DNA of 64,000 nucleotides from Vibrio japonicus (lineage in GTDB: Bacteria > Pseudomonadota > Gammaproteobacteria > Enterobacterales > Vibrionaceae), in assembly GCF_024582835.1 (NCBI RefSeq), contig NZ_CP102097.1, positions 62,001 through 126,000 on the forward strand, in the 5' to 3' direction. The translations under genes were made by a program, and so were the position numbers. Numbering within the stretch: the stretch's first letter is position 1; each line of letters opens with the position of its first letter. Below, piece by piece: positions 27,919-37,400 of the stretch. The notes beneath the pieces are model-generated. The model saw only the letters and a program-made list of their open reading frames with translations. It did not search any database and was not told the DNA's origin.

Positions 27919-28509
27919 TTACTTGTGCTTGTCTTGAATGTAGCTTTCATCCACATCGATAACGGCCACACCTTTAATAAAGCTACGTCCTAGGAGCAGC
28001 GGATATCTAAGATGCGTTCGATCCGCAAGCGTAAATTCCGTTTTTTGTTTCAAGTCACCGATTTGAATCCAAGCTTCTACCACGGCGCGACGTTGAGAGT
28101 CATCGGCTGTAGACTGAAGGATTTTCACCCTGCGCTTTACAGGCAACTCAATAGAATCACTTTTTATACCATCGTGCTCAACTTTAAACCTTACCCACGA
28201 CTTCCCATTGCGTTTGAACGTTTCTATATCCGTTGCACTAATAGAAGAGGTCGTTGCGCCCGTATCCACACGGGCTCTAAAGTTCTGCTTAAGGTCAGGA
28301 ACGTAAACCCACTCCCTTGCGCCTAAAATCAGTTTTCCATCACTGGTCTTTTGTGCCTTAAGCACCATTTTCGGCCGTTCGCTTTTCACCGATACTTGTT
28401 CGGCTTTCACTTTCTGCTCAGATTCTACTTTTTTTGGCTCTTCGGCCAAGCACGCGGTAACACTACCAGCGAGCAAGATGAGAGTTAGAGTTCGTAACGA
28501 CTTAATCAT
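27919..28509 (-). CDS. Retropepsin-like putative aspartic protease (Zn_protease/DUF785 family), lipoprotein
   Basis: A 196-residue exported protein. The N-terminus ends in VTAC (Cys20), a plausible lipobox. A charged linker (22-50) follows. The domain at 58-195 has ARVDTGATTSSISA, with Asp82 as the presumed catalytic aspartate, and ends with RYPLLLGRSFIKGVAVIDV. The family is often labelled 'ATP-dependent zinc protease', but the visible motif is that of retropepsin-like aspartic proteases, and no zinc or ATP motif is seen. Relatives occur beside RimK-type ligases; none is here. It is a single gene with a terminator on each side. Confidence 0.8.
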   Translation of the reverse strand: MIKSLRTLTLILLAGSVTACLAEEPKKVESEQKVKAEQVSVKSERPKMVLKAQKTSDGKLILGAREWVYVPDLKQNFRARVDTGATTSSISATDIETFKRNGKSWVRFKVEHDGIKSDSIELPVKRRVKILQSTADDSQRRAVVEAWIQIGDLKQKTEFTLADRTHLRYPLLLGRSFIKGVAVIDVDESYIQDKHK

Positions 28510-28546
28510 TCAACCACCTGTTTTCGACGAGACTACGCTAAAAATC

Positions 28547-28574
28547 AATCAGGCCCGTATTAACGAGCCTGATT
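28547..28574 (-). terminator. Intrinsic terminator after the aminotransferase gene
   Basis: On the minus strand AATCAGGC and GCCTGATT form an 8-bp stem, followed by GATTTTT. Confidence 0.75.
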
Positions 28575-28580
28575 CTAATT

Positions 28581-29762
28581 TTAAGCCACTTTCACTATCG
28601 CGTCGGCTACGTAAGGGATATCTTTTTCCGTTAACCCCGCGATATTAATTCGACCATCGCCAACGCCATAAATTCCATACTGTTCTCGCAGTTGGAGCAT
28701 TTGGTCTTGGCTAAAGCCCAGCACAGTAAACATGCCTTTGTGGCTTTCGATAAAGTCGAATTGTGAAGTATCGTGAGAATTTCTCAATTCTTGGCACAAA
28801 GTTTGACGAAGGTTTAACAAACGCTGTTGCATTTCACTCAACTCTTGCTTCCAAATTGCAGTCAACGATTGATCTTGCAAGATAGTTTTGACCAGAGCCG
28901 CACCATGATCAGGCGGCATGGTGTAAGTCGCACGTGCAAGTGTCAGTAGCTTACCTCGTGCGTTCGTCACATCTTCCACCGATTTGCCGACAACAATCGC
29001 CGCACCTGTACGCTCACGGTATAAACCAAAGTTCTTAGAACATGATGTGGTGATTAACATTTCTTCGACATTCTCTGCCATATGGCGCAGACCTTTTGCG
29101 TCTTCTTCAAGGCCGTCACCAAACCCTTGGTAAGCAATGTCGACAAATGGTGTGAAGCCGTTTTTCTGAGCAAGCTCAGTGATCACTTTCCATGCTTCAA
29201 AGTCGATATCAGCCCCTGTTGGGTTGTGACAACAACCATGCAGCAGAACAACATCGTCTGGACCAGCATTAGACAAATCTTCCAGCATGCGCGTAGTATC
29301 CACTTGTTTAGTGGTCGGGCTAAAGTAGCTGTAGTGTTTCACTTTCAAACCCGCCGCTTCCATTACCGGGCGATGGTTCACATAGCTTGGGTTCGAAATC
29401 CATACTGTCGTATTCGGTTTCGCCACTTTCATCAAATCACCCAGCATACGCAGTGCGCCACTTGCACCTGGAGTTTGAATCGCAGCGACACGATCCATCG
29501 CGGACGTGCCTTTAAGAAGCAGATCAACCATGCTTTGGTTAAACTCTTCGCAGCCAGCTAAGCCGACATATGATTTGGTTTTTTGCGTCTCAACCACAAT
29601 GTCTTGCGCTTTGAGAATCGCTTTCATGATTGGTGTTTGCCCTTCACTGTTCTTGTAGACGCCAATGCCCAAGTCCACTTTTTCAGGACGAGGATCATTA
29701 CGGTATGCAACAGAAAGCGAAAGAATTGGATCTAGTGTTGGTGTTGGTAAATTAGAGAACAT
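28581..29762 (-). CDS. Aspartate/aromatic amino-acid aminotransferase
   Basis: A 393-residue class I PLP aminotransferase of the AspC/TyrB type. It begins MFSNLPTPTLDPILSL; the later motifs include LHGCCHNPTGAD, PFVDIAYQGFGDGLEEDA and the PLP-lysine segment TTSCSKNFGLYRERTGA. Gly-rich and Arg elements that bind the alpha-carboxylate are near the C-terminus. It interconverts aspartate, glutamate and possibly aromatic amino acids with their keto acids; AspC versus TyrB preference cannot be told. The start at 29762 matches the family N-terminus and leaves out 16 upstream codons. It lies near nrdDG, as in V. cholerae. Confidence 0.9.
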   Translation of the reverse strand: MFSNLPTPTLDPILSLSVAYRNDPRPEKVDLGIGVYKNSEGQTPIMKAILKAQDIVVETQKTKSYVGLAGCEEFNQSMVDLLLKGTSAMDRVAAIQTPGASGALRMLGDLMKVAKPNTTVWISNPSYVNHRPVMEAAGLKVKHYSYFSPTTKQVDTTRMLEDLSNAGPDDVVLLHGCCHNPTGADIDFEAWKVITELAQKNGFTPFVDIAYQGFGDGLEEDAKGLRHMAENVEEMLITTSCSKNFGLYRERTGAAIVVGKSVEDVTNARGKLLTLARATYTMPPDHGAALVKTILQDQSLTAIWKQELSEMQQRLLNLRQTLCQELRNSHDTSQFDFIESHKGMFTVLGFSQDQMLQLREQYGIYGVGDGRINIAGLTEKDIPYVADAIVKVA

Positions 29763-29946
29763 GAAAGTCACAACCCTTTGAAATTCAAGTAACGGGCTAC
29801 ACGTTATCATCTTACTTATAGAACTAGAAATAAAATTTTAACGCTTGAACCAAAAACAGAATAAAAGGCCAAGTTAAATTTACACTTTCGTAACATTAAT
29901 GTGCCGGGCAGTATATTTCACTATACTTCGCCCTGTATAAAACAGG

Positions 29947-30414
29947 CTAGAGCTTGAATCGATGGATCACCTGATTCGAGCTCCCTCTCCACTCTAAATT
30001 TAAGTCTTTCTTGTCTTGCTCAAATTTTCCATCAATCAATACATCAATATACTCAACCACTTTACGTTGCGATTCATTAAGCTCACCAAGTGTGTAGCCC
30101 GTCCAAAGCCAGATGTCCTTTCCTATACATTCTGATTTGACTCGCTTGACTAATTGGAGAATGGTGTCGACATTTGCTGGATGCAGCGGATCGCCACCAG
30201 AAAGGGATAAACCTCTGCGCTTTATACGAGTATCTTGCAAATCGGCAATGATTTGATCTTCCAACTGCTGAGTATATGGATGACCCGAATTTGGGTTGAA
30301 CGTCGTCTGGTTATAGCATCCACGGCAATTATGCTCGCACCCTGACACAAACAGGGTGCAACGCGTGCCTTCACCATTCACCACGTCAACTTGATGATAT
30401 TTTTGGTAGTTCAT
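29947..30414 (-). CDS. nrdG: Anaerobic ribonucleotide reductase activating protein
   Basis: A 155-residue radical-SAM enzyme. Cys26-x3-Cys30-x2-Cys33 (CEHNCRGC) holds the [4Fe-4S] cluster, followed by the SAM-site GGDPLHPANV and a conserved DIWLWTGYT segment. It makes the glycyl radical on NrdD. It lies 4 bases downstream of nrdD on the same strand, so the two form an operon driven by the promoter region at 32540-32720. Confidence 0.95.
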   Translation of the reverse strand: MNYQKYHQVDVVNGEGTRCTLFVSGCEHNCRGCYNQTTFNPNSGHPYTQQLEDQIIADLQDTRIKRRGLSLSGGDPLHPANVDTILQLVKRVKSECIGKDIWLWTGYTLGELNESQRKVVEYIDVLIDGKFEQDKKDLNLEWRGSSNQVIHRFKL

Positions 30415-30418
30415 TGCG

Positions 30419-32539
30419 CTATAGGTGTTTCACTCGACGTTTCACTTCTTCTTGTTTACCAAAGTTAAACGGACGTGCGTCTGGACTACCTAAGTAACCA
30501 CATACGCGGCGTGTTACCGACACTTTGGTAGAATCATGGTTTCCGCAACTCGGGCAAGTGAAACCTTTGCTGGTACATTCAAACTCACCCATGTAGCCGC
30601 ATTCGTAACATTCATCGATCGGCGTGTTTGTTCCGTAATAGGGTACTCGGGTGTAGCTGTAATCCCAGACGTTCTCTAGCGCTTCAATGTTTCTCTGCAT
30701 ATTCGGAAACTCACCATAACAGATGAACCCACCGCTGGAGATTTCTGGGTAAGGCATCTCGAAGTCAATTTTGTCGTATGGGTTAACCTTCTTCTCTACA
30801 TCCAAATGGAAGCTGTTTGTGTAATAGCCTTTGTCTGTCACTCCCTCTACTACGCCAAACTCTTTGGTATCAATACGGCAGAAACGGCTGCACAAGTTTT
30901 CACTCGGCGTCCCATACAGGCTGTAGCCGTACCCAGATTCTTCGCTCCAGCGGTTGACCGCTTCTTTAAGGTGTTTGATGATTGCGATTGCTTTATTACG
31001 TAACTCACTGTCATCGTATAGGTGAGTTTCTGCACCGAACAATGCATTGATCGTTTCATGTACGCCAATGTAGCCCAAAGAGATAGACGCACGACCATTC
31101 TTAAAAATATTCGCGATTGGCTCGTCCGCTTTTAGGCGAGTACCACACGCACCTTCCATATAGAGTATTGGAGCGACACGCGCTTTTACGTTTTCAAGGC
31201 GTGAGATACGTGTCTCTAGCGCACGACGGGCAATTTTTAGTTTTTCATCCAGTAACTCGTAGAATTTCGCTTCATCGCCACCTGCTCGAAGCGCAATCCT
31301 AGGCAAATTCAAGCTGACCACACCCAAGTTGTTACGACCTTCGTGAATAAGCTCGCCATTCTCTTCATAAGTGCTCAGGAAGCTACGACAACCCATTGGC
31401 GTTTTAAACGATCCTGTCACTTCAACCACTTTGTCGTAGTTCAGAATGTCTGGGTACATGCGTTTAGACGCGCACTCCAAGGCCAGTTTTTTAATGTCGT
31501 AGTTTGGATCGCCAGCTTTGTGATTTAAGCCATCTTTAATGCCAAAGACTAATTTAGGGAATACCGCAGTTTTGCTGTTCTTGCCCAATCCCGCAATTCG
31601 GTTTTTCAGTATGGATTGTTGAATCAGGCGAGATGCCCAAGTTGTCCCTAAACCAAAACCAAACGTTACAAACGGCGTTTGCCCATTAGCGGTGTGCAGT
31701 GTGTTTACCTCATATTCAAGCGACTGGAAGGCATCAAAGCACTCTTTCTCGGTGCGATTTCGAGCAAACCCTTCTGGATCGCGGATGTCCCACTCTTTGG
31801 CAACACTAAGATGTTTCTCATAGCTTGCCATTACGTAAGGCTGTAGCACTTCATCAATTCGGTTGATGGTGGTTCCACCATAAATGTGGCTTGCGACCTG
31901 TGCGATGATTTGGGCAGTGACGGCGGTGGCGGTAGAAATGGACTTAGGCGTGTCTATTTCTGCATTGCCCATCTTAAAGCCGTGCGTCAGCATGCCTTTT
32001 AAATCGATCAACATACAGTTAAACATTGGGAAAAAAGGTGCGTAGTCTAGATCGTGGTAATGGATGTCGCCGTGCTCATGAGCTTGAACAATATCTCGTG
32101 GAAGAATGTGAGTTTTAGCGTAGTGTTTCGCCACTATACCTGCGAGTAAATCACGCTGCGTCGGAATCACCTTCCCGTCTTTGTTGGCATTTTCGTTGAT
32201 CAGATCAACGTTGCTTTCCTCAATCAACCCTTCGATTTCACGCGTAAGCACGCTCTGCTTCTCGCGTGCAATATCACGATCATGACGGTACTCAATGTAC
32301 GAACGTGCAAGCGATTTAAATGGCCCTTGCATCAATTCATTTTCCACCAGCGTTTGGATTTCGGCGATATGGACTTCATCGTGATCTTTTAGCTGCAGTT
32401 CGACCGCTAAGGCGACATTAAGTGCATATATCGCGATCTCTTTATCGACATGTTCTGCAGCAGCTTCCACTGCGGATTGAATGCGATCTCTACTAAACGG
32501 AGCCCTTGAGCCGTCGCGCTTGATTACGATTGGTTTCAC
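30419..32539 (-). CDS. nrdD: Anaerobic ribonucleoside-triphosphate reductase
   Basis: A 706-residue class III ribonucleotide reductase. The N-terminal ATP-cone (about 3-95) starts VIKRDGSRAPFSRDRI. The central barrel follows, then a C-terminal zinc site CYEC...CPSC and the glycyl-radical loop RRVCGYLGSPDARPFN. The radical glycine is Gly681, the same number as in E. coli NrdD. It reduces NTPs to dNTPs without oxygen, using formate as reductant in the E. coli enzyme. It is the first gene of nrdDG. Upstream are a perfect FNR site, two NrdR boxes and a DnaA-type box. Confidence 0.96.
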   Translation of the reverse strand: MKPIVIKRDGSRAPFSRDRIQSAVEAAAEHVDKEIAIYALNVALAVELQLKDHDEVHIAEIQTLVENELMQGPFKSLARSYIEYRHDRDIAREKQSVLTREIEGLIEESNVDLINENANKDGKVIPTQRDLLAGIVAKHYAKTHILPRDIVQAHEHGDIHYHDLDYAPFFPMFNCMLIDLKGMLTHGFKMGNAEIDTPKSISTATAVTAQIIAQVASHIYGGTTINRIDEVLQPYVMASYEKHLSVAKEWDIRDPEGFARNRTEKECFDAFQSLEYEVNTLHTANGQTPFVTFGFGLGTTWASRLIQQSILKNRIAGLGKNSKTAVFPKLVFGIKDGLNHKAGDPNYDIKKLALECASKRMYPDILNYDKVVEVTGSFKTPMGCRSFLSTYEENGELIHEGRNNLGVVSLNLPRIALRAGGDEAKFYELLDEKLKIARRALETRISRLENVKARVAPILYMEGACGTRLKADEPIANIFKNGRASISLGYIGVHETINALFGAETHLYDDSELRNKAIAIIKHLKEAVNRWSEESGYGYSLYGTPSENLCSRFCRIDTKEFGVVEGVTDKGYYTNSFHLDVEKKVNPYDKIDFEMPYPEISSGGFICYGEFPNMQRNIEALENVWDYSYTRVPYYGTNTPIDECYECGYMGEFECTSKGFTCPSCGNHDSTKVSVTRRVCGYLGSPDARPFNFGKQEEVKRRVKHL

Positions 32540-32571
32540 CTTCTCTCCTTACCCTTAGCATACTCACAGAC

Positions 32572-32580
32572 TTATCCACA
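32572..32580 (+). promoter_or_regulatory. DnaA-box consensus upstream of nrdD
   Basis: TTATCCACA is an exact DnaA-box match, 33 bases from the nrdD start and 4 bases from the first NrdR box. DnaA control is known for the aerobic nrdAB genes of E. coli; here it is an inference. Confidence 0.45.
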
Positions 32581-32583
32581 AAG

Positions 32584-32630
32584 ACACTATATAGGGTCGA
32601 TAATTTTAAATTAAGCACTATATATTGTGG
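32584..32630 (-). promoter_or_regulatory. Tandem NrdR boxes of the nrdDG promoter
   Basis: Two 16-bp sites, ACACTATATAGGGTCG (32584-32599) and GCACTATATATTGTGG (32615-32630), match the NrdR consensus (ACACWATATATWGTGT-like). Their starts are 31 bp apart, three helical turns, which is the spacing NrdR uses for cooperative repression. NrdR represses ribonucleotide reductase genes when dATP is high. Confidence 0.85.
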
Positions 32631-32661
32631 CGTATTTAACGAGATGCGCTAACCGTGAGTA

Positions 32662-32675
32662 TTGATATCGATCAA
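32662..32675 (-). promoter_or_regulatory. FNR-type site upstream of nrdDG
   Basis: TTGATATCGATCAA is a perfect FNR consensus (TTGAT-N4-ATCAA), 123 bases from the nrdD start. It predicts anaerobic activation of nrdDG. Confidence 0.8.
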
Positions 32676-32832
32676 TAAAAAACGTAGCTAGATTAAGATC
32701 AAATCGATCTTAGTGGCGCTGATCTCAGAGAAAATAAAAATTAAGAAAATTGTAATTTTGGCGGTTTTTCGCTTGCAATTTTTGAAGCGCTTATAGGATA
32801 AAGGAGTAACCAACACTTGTGAGTCTAGACGA

Positions 32833-33723
32833 ATGAAAAGCCATAAAATTTACACAGCAATAGTCCAATTGTTCGTACTATTTGTCATTTACCCCTCTTT
32901 CGCGTTTGGGACAACATTCACCACGTGGAATATCGAATGGCTAAGTTCGACGCCGTCACAAAAATTTGAAGAGTCGCAGCGAAAACCAGATGATGTCGAA
33001 GCGCTCGCTCGTCATTTCCGACTGACGAACAGCGATGTGTTCGCCTTCCAGGAAGTGAATGACCTGAAAGCAATCCAAGCAGTCGTTGGCTCTGACTATC
33101 AAATTTTTCTTTCTGATCGCAGCAACATGTCATCACGAAAGAACCAGTTTGAGGACATAAACCAGTACACAGGTATTGCGATTAAAAAAGGCATTCCCGC
33201 TCTCGATCTGCCAGATCTTAAACTCGATAGCAGCCCAACAAGTAAGCTAAGGTTTGCAACCCACCTTGTTCTTTACCCTGATTCTAAAAATCCAATACAT
33301 GTGCTGTCCCTGCACCTAAAATCTCGCTGCTCAGGCGCTTACAAAAACAATCGCCACTGCAAAACCTTAAAATCTCAAGGTGCTGAGATTAATCAGTGGT
33401 TACGTGAGCGAGAGGCCAATAAACAAACTTATGTTCTTCTGGGTGATTTTAACCATAACTTAAGTTACCAAAATGATTGGCTTTGGAAGCAAATGTCACA
33501 TGGCACGGGCGCAGTACTGGCAACCAGAAATACGCCAGCAACATGCAAAGTGAGATCGAAACAACAACCTAATAAGCTGCATCAGTTTCGTTCACTCATC
33601 GACCATATTGTTGTGAGTAAAGAGATCGCCTATCACAGCGTACAACAAGTGACTTTTAAGCCCGATGACGTGTTTAAGTTTCATCTCAGCGATCACTGCC
33701 CTATTCAACTGACCGTTGAGTGA
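32833..33723 (+). CDS. Secreted endonuclease/exonuclease/phosphatase (EEP) family protein
   Basis: A 296-residue exported protein. A signal peptide (about 1-26) leads to the EEP domain, with FTTWNIEWL, the metal ligand Glu in VFAFQEVND, LGDFNHN and the C-terminal SDHCPIQL. The DNase I-like metal and catalytic Asp/His residues are thus present. It could be an extracellular or periplasmic nuclease, or a phosphatase of the same fold; nutrient scavenging is a guess. A cysteine pair (SRCSGAYKNNRHC) suits an exported protein. The start ATG lacks a close Shine-Dalgarno sequence; an AGGAG lies about 25 bases upstream, but no in-frame start fits it. Confidence 0.82.
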   Translation: MKSHKIYTAIVQLFVLFVIYPSFAFGTTFTTWNIEWLSSTPSQKFEESQRKPDDVEALARHFRLTNSDVFAFQEVNDLKAIQAVVGSDYQIFLSDRSNMSSRKNQFEDINQYTGIAIKKGIPALDLPDLKLDSSPTSKLRFATHLVLYPDSKNPIHVLSLHLKSRCSGAYKNNRHCKTLKSQGAEINQWLREREANKQTYVLLGDFNHNLSYQNDWLWKQMSHGTGAVLATRNTPATCKVRSKQQPNKLHQFRSLIDHIVVSKEIAYHSVQQVTFKPDDVFKFHLSDHCPIQLTVE

Positions 33724-33747
33724 GTAGTTTAGTCGAAGGGTGGTTTG

Positions 33748-34269
33748 CTATTGAATCACCTCGTCTATTACTTGATAAACCAGCCTGTTTTCTTGGTACA
33801 CGCTTTCCATCAAAGCGATTGAGTAAACACTGATTTGTCGAGGCTTAATGTGGATGTCTTTTAATTGAGGATTACCAGGCACACGACGGACAATGGTAAT
33901 ATGTGGAATGTAGGCTTTTGATTCAGTACTAAAGCCTTGCTCTATTAAGGCTGTGACGAGCTCTTTTTGTAGCCGTGTTAATGCACGGTTGTTTGCCATT
34001 CCCAGCCAAACCAACCGACTTCGCTTTTGCCGAAATGAGCCTAAATGGTCAATGCGTAAAGAGCCACAGCCTGATTTCAGTTGTCGCAAGATATCAATTA
34101 ACGTTTGCTTTTGATTCTCTGTGCATTCACCAATAAAAGCCAGTGTGATATGCAAGTTCTGTTTAGGCGTAACGCGGCCGTCCATACCATGAACGCGTAA
34201 TAGATTCTGGTAAGTCATCAAATCGCTTTTGGCTTTATTATCGAATGTCAGAGCAAAGAACAATCTCAT
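33748..34269 (-). CDS. thpR: RNA 2',3'-cyclic phosphodiesterase (LigT/ThpR)
   Basis: A 173-residue 2H phosphoesterase. The two HxT catalytic motifs are His40-Ile-Thr (NLHITLAF) and His123-Ile-Thr (IPHITIVRR), with the characteristic RLFFALTF start. It opens 2',3'-cyclic phosphates on RNA ends and can ligate tRNA halves through 2'-5' bonds in vitro. It is convergent with the EEP nuclease gene, with only 24 bases between the ends, and appears to be a single gene. Confidence 0.9.
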   Translation of the reverse strand: MRLFFALTFDNKAKSDLMTYQNLLRVHGMDGRVTPKQNLHITLAFIGECTENQKQTLIDILRQLKSGCGSLRIDHLGSFRQKRSRLVWLGMANNRALTRLQKELVTALIEQGFSTESKAYIPHITIVRRVPGNPQLKDIHIKPRQISVYSIALMESVYQENRLVYQVIDEVIQ

Positions 34270-34361
34270 GTGAACACCTCAGTCACAAACAGGTTCAAAC
34301 GATGCCAGTTTTACCGTTATGTGTATGCATCCAGACTCTTGGGTGGATATTTTATGAAATA

Positions 34362-34382
34362 GCCCCGCAGCAATACGGGGCC
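34362..34382 (-). terminator. Hairpin at the end of the RND operon
   Basis: GCCCCG and CGGGGC form a GC-rich stem around 8 bases. On the minus strand it is followed by TATTTCAT, a weak T-tract, 20 bases past the RND pump stop. Confidence 0.6.
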
Positions 34383-34402
34383 ATCTCTTAATAGCAATGG
34401 AC

Positions 34403-37400
34403 CTAGTTCACTTTGGCCTCAAATCGCGCCTTCATCACCACATAATAAAGAACGGGAATCACTAACAGAGTTAACACTGTCGAGACAAAAATACCAAAAA
34501 TCAAACTGATGGCTAATCCATTAAAGATTGGATCATCCAAGATAAACACCGCACCGATCATAGCCGCTAGCGCTGTCAGCATAATCGGTTTGGCTCGAAC
34601 TGCGGCAGACTGAATCACGGCTTCACTAAACTCGACTCCCTGCGCCACTTGTTGGTTAATAAAATCCACTAAAAGTATTGAGTTCCGTACAATAATGCCC
34701 GCCAACGCAATCATCCCGATCATGGATGTCGCTGTAAACTGCGCACCAAGCAGAGCATGACCGGGCATAACACCGATGATAGTCAGCGGGATCGGGGCCA
34801 TGATGATAAGAGGCACCAAGTAGGACTTAAACTGCGCTACTACTAGTAAGTAAATCAGAATCATGCCCACAGCGTAGGCGATACCCATATCTCTGAACGT
34901 TTCGTAGGTTATCGTCCACTCGCCGTCCCACAATACCGAAATACCCTCTAAGCCATCAGGCTGGTTGATGTAGTACTGCTCTAAGTTCATTTCGCTATCA
35001 AGCGTACTGCCGATGTTAAACATGCCATAGAGAGGGCTGTCTAACGAACCCGCCATATCACCCACTACCATCACCATTGGTACCATGTTTTTGTGTACGA
35101 TATAGTCATCCATTCGAGTTTGACGGATTTGCACCAAGTCAGACAATGGGTAGATATTCCCGTTGATACTGCCTACTTTCATATTCAGTACTTGTTCCAG
35201 TCGCACTTTTGCTGTCTCGCTAGCTTGGATTTGGATAGGCACCGGATATTTATTGTGTTCGCTGTGCAGATAAGTGACAGGTTTGCCACCGACCGATGTC
35301 GCAAGCGCATCCACAATTGACGCGTAAGCGACTTGATAGTGTGATGCTTTACTGCGATCAATCACCACTTGCCACTTTTGATGGGTTTCAGGTAAGTACA
35401 TATCCACATCAACGATGTCTTCCGTAGAACGGAATATTTCCCGTATCTGCCTCGCCGCTTGCTGGCGGATTTCTGGTGTTGGACCGTATACCTCTGCCAG
35501 AATTGGCGACCAAACTGGTGGCCCTGGGGGAACTTCCACCACTTTTACTTTACCGCCAAACTTTTCCGCAACTTGATTCAAAATTGGTCGTACGGCTGTC
35601 GCAATCTCGTGACTATCCCGATCTCGCTCTTTGCGGCCTGCCAGATTGACCTGTATATCACCCTGATTGGACTGGTTACGCATAAAGTAATGCCTAACTA
35701 ATCCGTTAAAATTAATAGGCGCGGCCGTACCGGTATAGATCTGATAATCTGTGACTTCAGGTACGTCATTCAACTCACGACCTAGCTCAAACAACACTCG
35801 CTGAGTGCGTTCAAGCGCGGTGCCTTCTGGCATATCTAACACCACCTGAAATTCCGATTTATTATCAAAAGGCAGCATTTTTAATACAACAGCCTGGAAA
35901 ACTGGCAACAAAACGGAACCCGCAATCAAAGCCAATATTGCCAATAACAACATAAAACGGTTTCGGCCCTGTGCTTTTGCCGTTACAAACGGTGACATAA
36001 TACGATGAAAAATCGAACTAGAGGTCGAGCCTTCCTCATGAGCAGCAGGTTTCAAAAAATGGCGCGCTAACCAAGGTGACACGACAAATGCCACCACAAG
36101 AGAGATCATCATCCCCATAGAAGCGTTAATTGGGATTGGACTCATATAAGGTCCCATCAATCCACTCACAAATGCCATCGGTAACAAGGCTGCAATCACG
36201 GTGAACGTTGCCAAAATCGTCGGGCCACCGACTTCATCTACTGCGGCAGGAATCAACTCGTTAATGGCGGTTTTTCCTTTCGCCATATGACGGTGGATGT
36301 TTTCGACCACAACAATCGCATCATCGACCAAGATACCGATCGAGAAGATAAGCGCGAACAACGAGACTCGATTGAGTGTGAATCCCCACGCCCAAGAGGC
36401 AAACAAGGTGATCATCAAAGTTACCACGACAGCAAAGCCTACGATCAGTGCCTCTCGCCAGCCCATGGTGATGAGCACCAAAACCACCACTGCGGTTGTC
36501 GCAAACGCAAGCTTACCAATAAGCGTATTGCTCTTATCCGCTGCGGTTTTACCATAGTCACGGGTGATCTCGATGGCGACTCCCTGTGGGATCAGTTGAT
36601 TCTCTAGTTCAACCAATCGGCTTTCGATAGCATTCGCCACGTTGACCGCGTTTTCGCCACTTTTCTTCGCGATCGCTATGGTGACTGCTGGGTATATACC
36701 CGATTTATCGCTTGTCCAAACATTGTGTGTAGGTGTGTCTGTACCTAATTTGACATCAGCGACATCTTCTAGATAAACCGGAGTATGGTTATGTAAACCC
36801 ACGACAAGCTGCTTAACCTCTTCAACACGCGTCAAAAACTGGCCAATTTGTACCGGAAATTCCTGATTATCGTGCGTTAATCGCAACATAGGTGAGCTTG
36901 TATTGGCTGCGGGTAGATGCTGGTTGAGCTGATCCAGCGTAATACCAAAACTATTCATCTTCACAGGATCGAGTCGAACATCGACAATGGTGTTGTGTCC
37001 ACCGATGGTATAGATGTCTCTGGTTCCTTTGATACGCTTGAGTTCCGTTTCAAGCCCATGAGCCACTTGCGTTAGTTGCTGCTGATCTAAACCACTTGTA
37101 CGGTCCGAAAGCGTCACACTGACGATAGGGACATCTTCAATGCCTTTGGGCTTGATAATAGGCTCGCCCACCCCAACACCTTGCGGCATCCAGTCTTTGT
37201 TGGAATACAGCTTGTTGTAGAGTCTGACCACGGCGTCGTTTCGACTCACACCGACTTCGAAGATCGCAACAATCATCGCACCGTCAGGCTGAGAAAAAGA
37301 GTATATTTTATCAATCCCTTGGATTTCAGAGACAATCTGCTCTGCGGGATTGGTGACCAAACTTTCTACCTCTGCTGGTGATGCGCCAGGAAAAGGAATG

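Noticed and set aside
34362..34382. REP-type repeat at the end of the RND operon
   Set aside because: Only one GC-rich hairpin was seen, and its place after the stop codon fits a terminator better.
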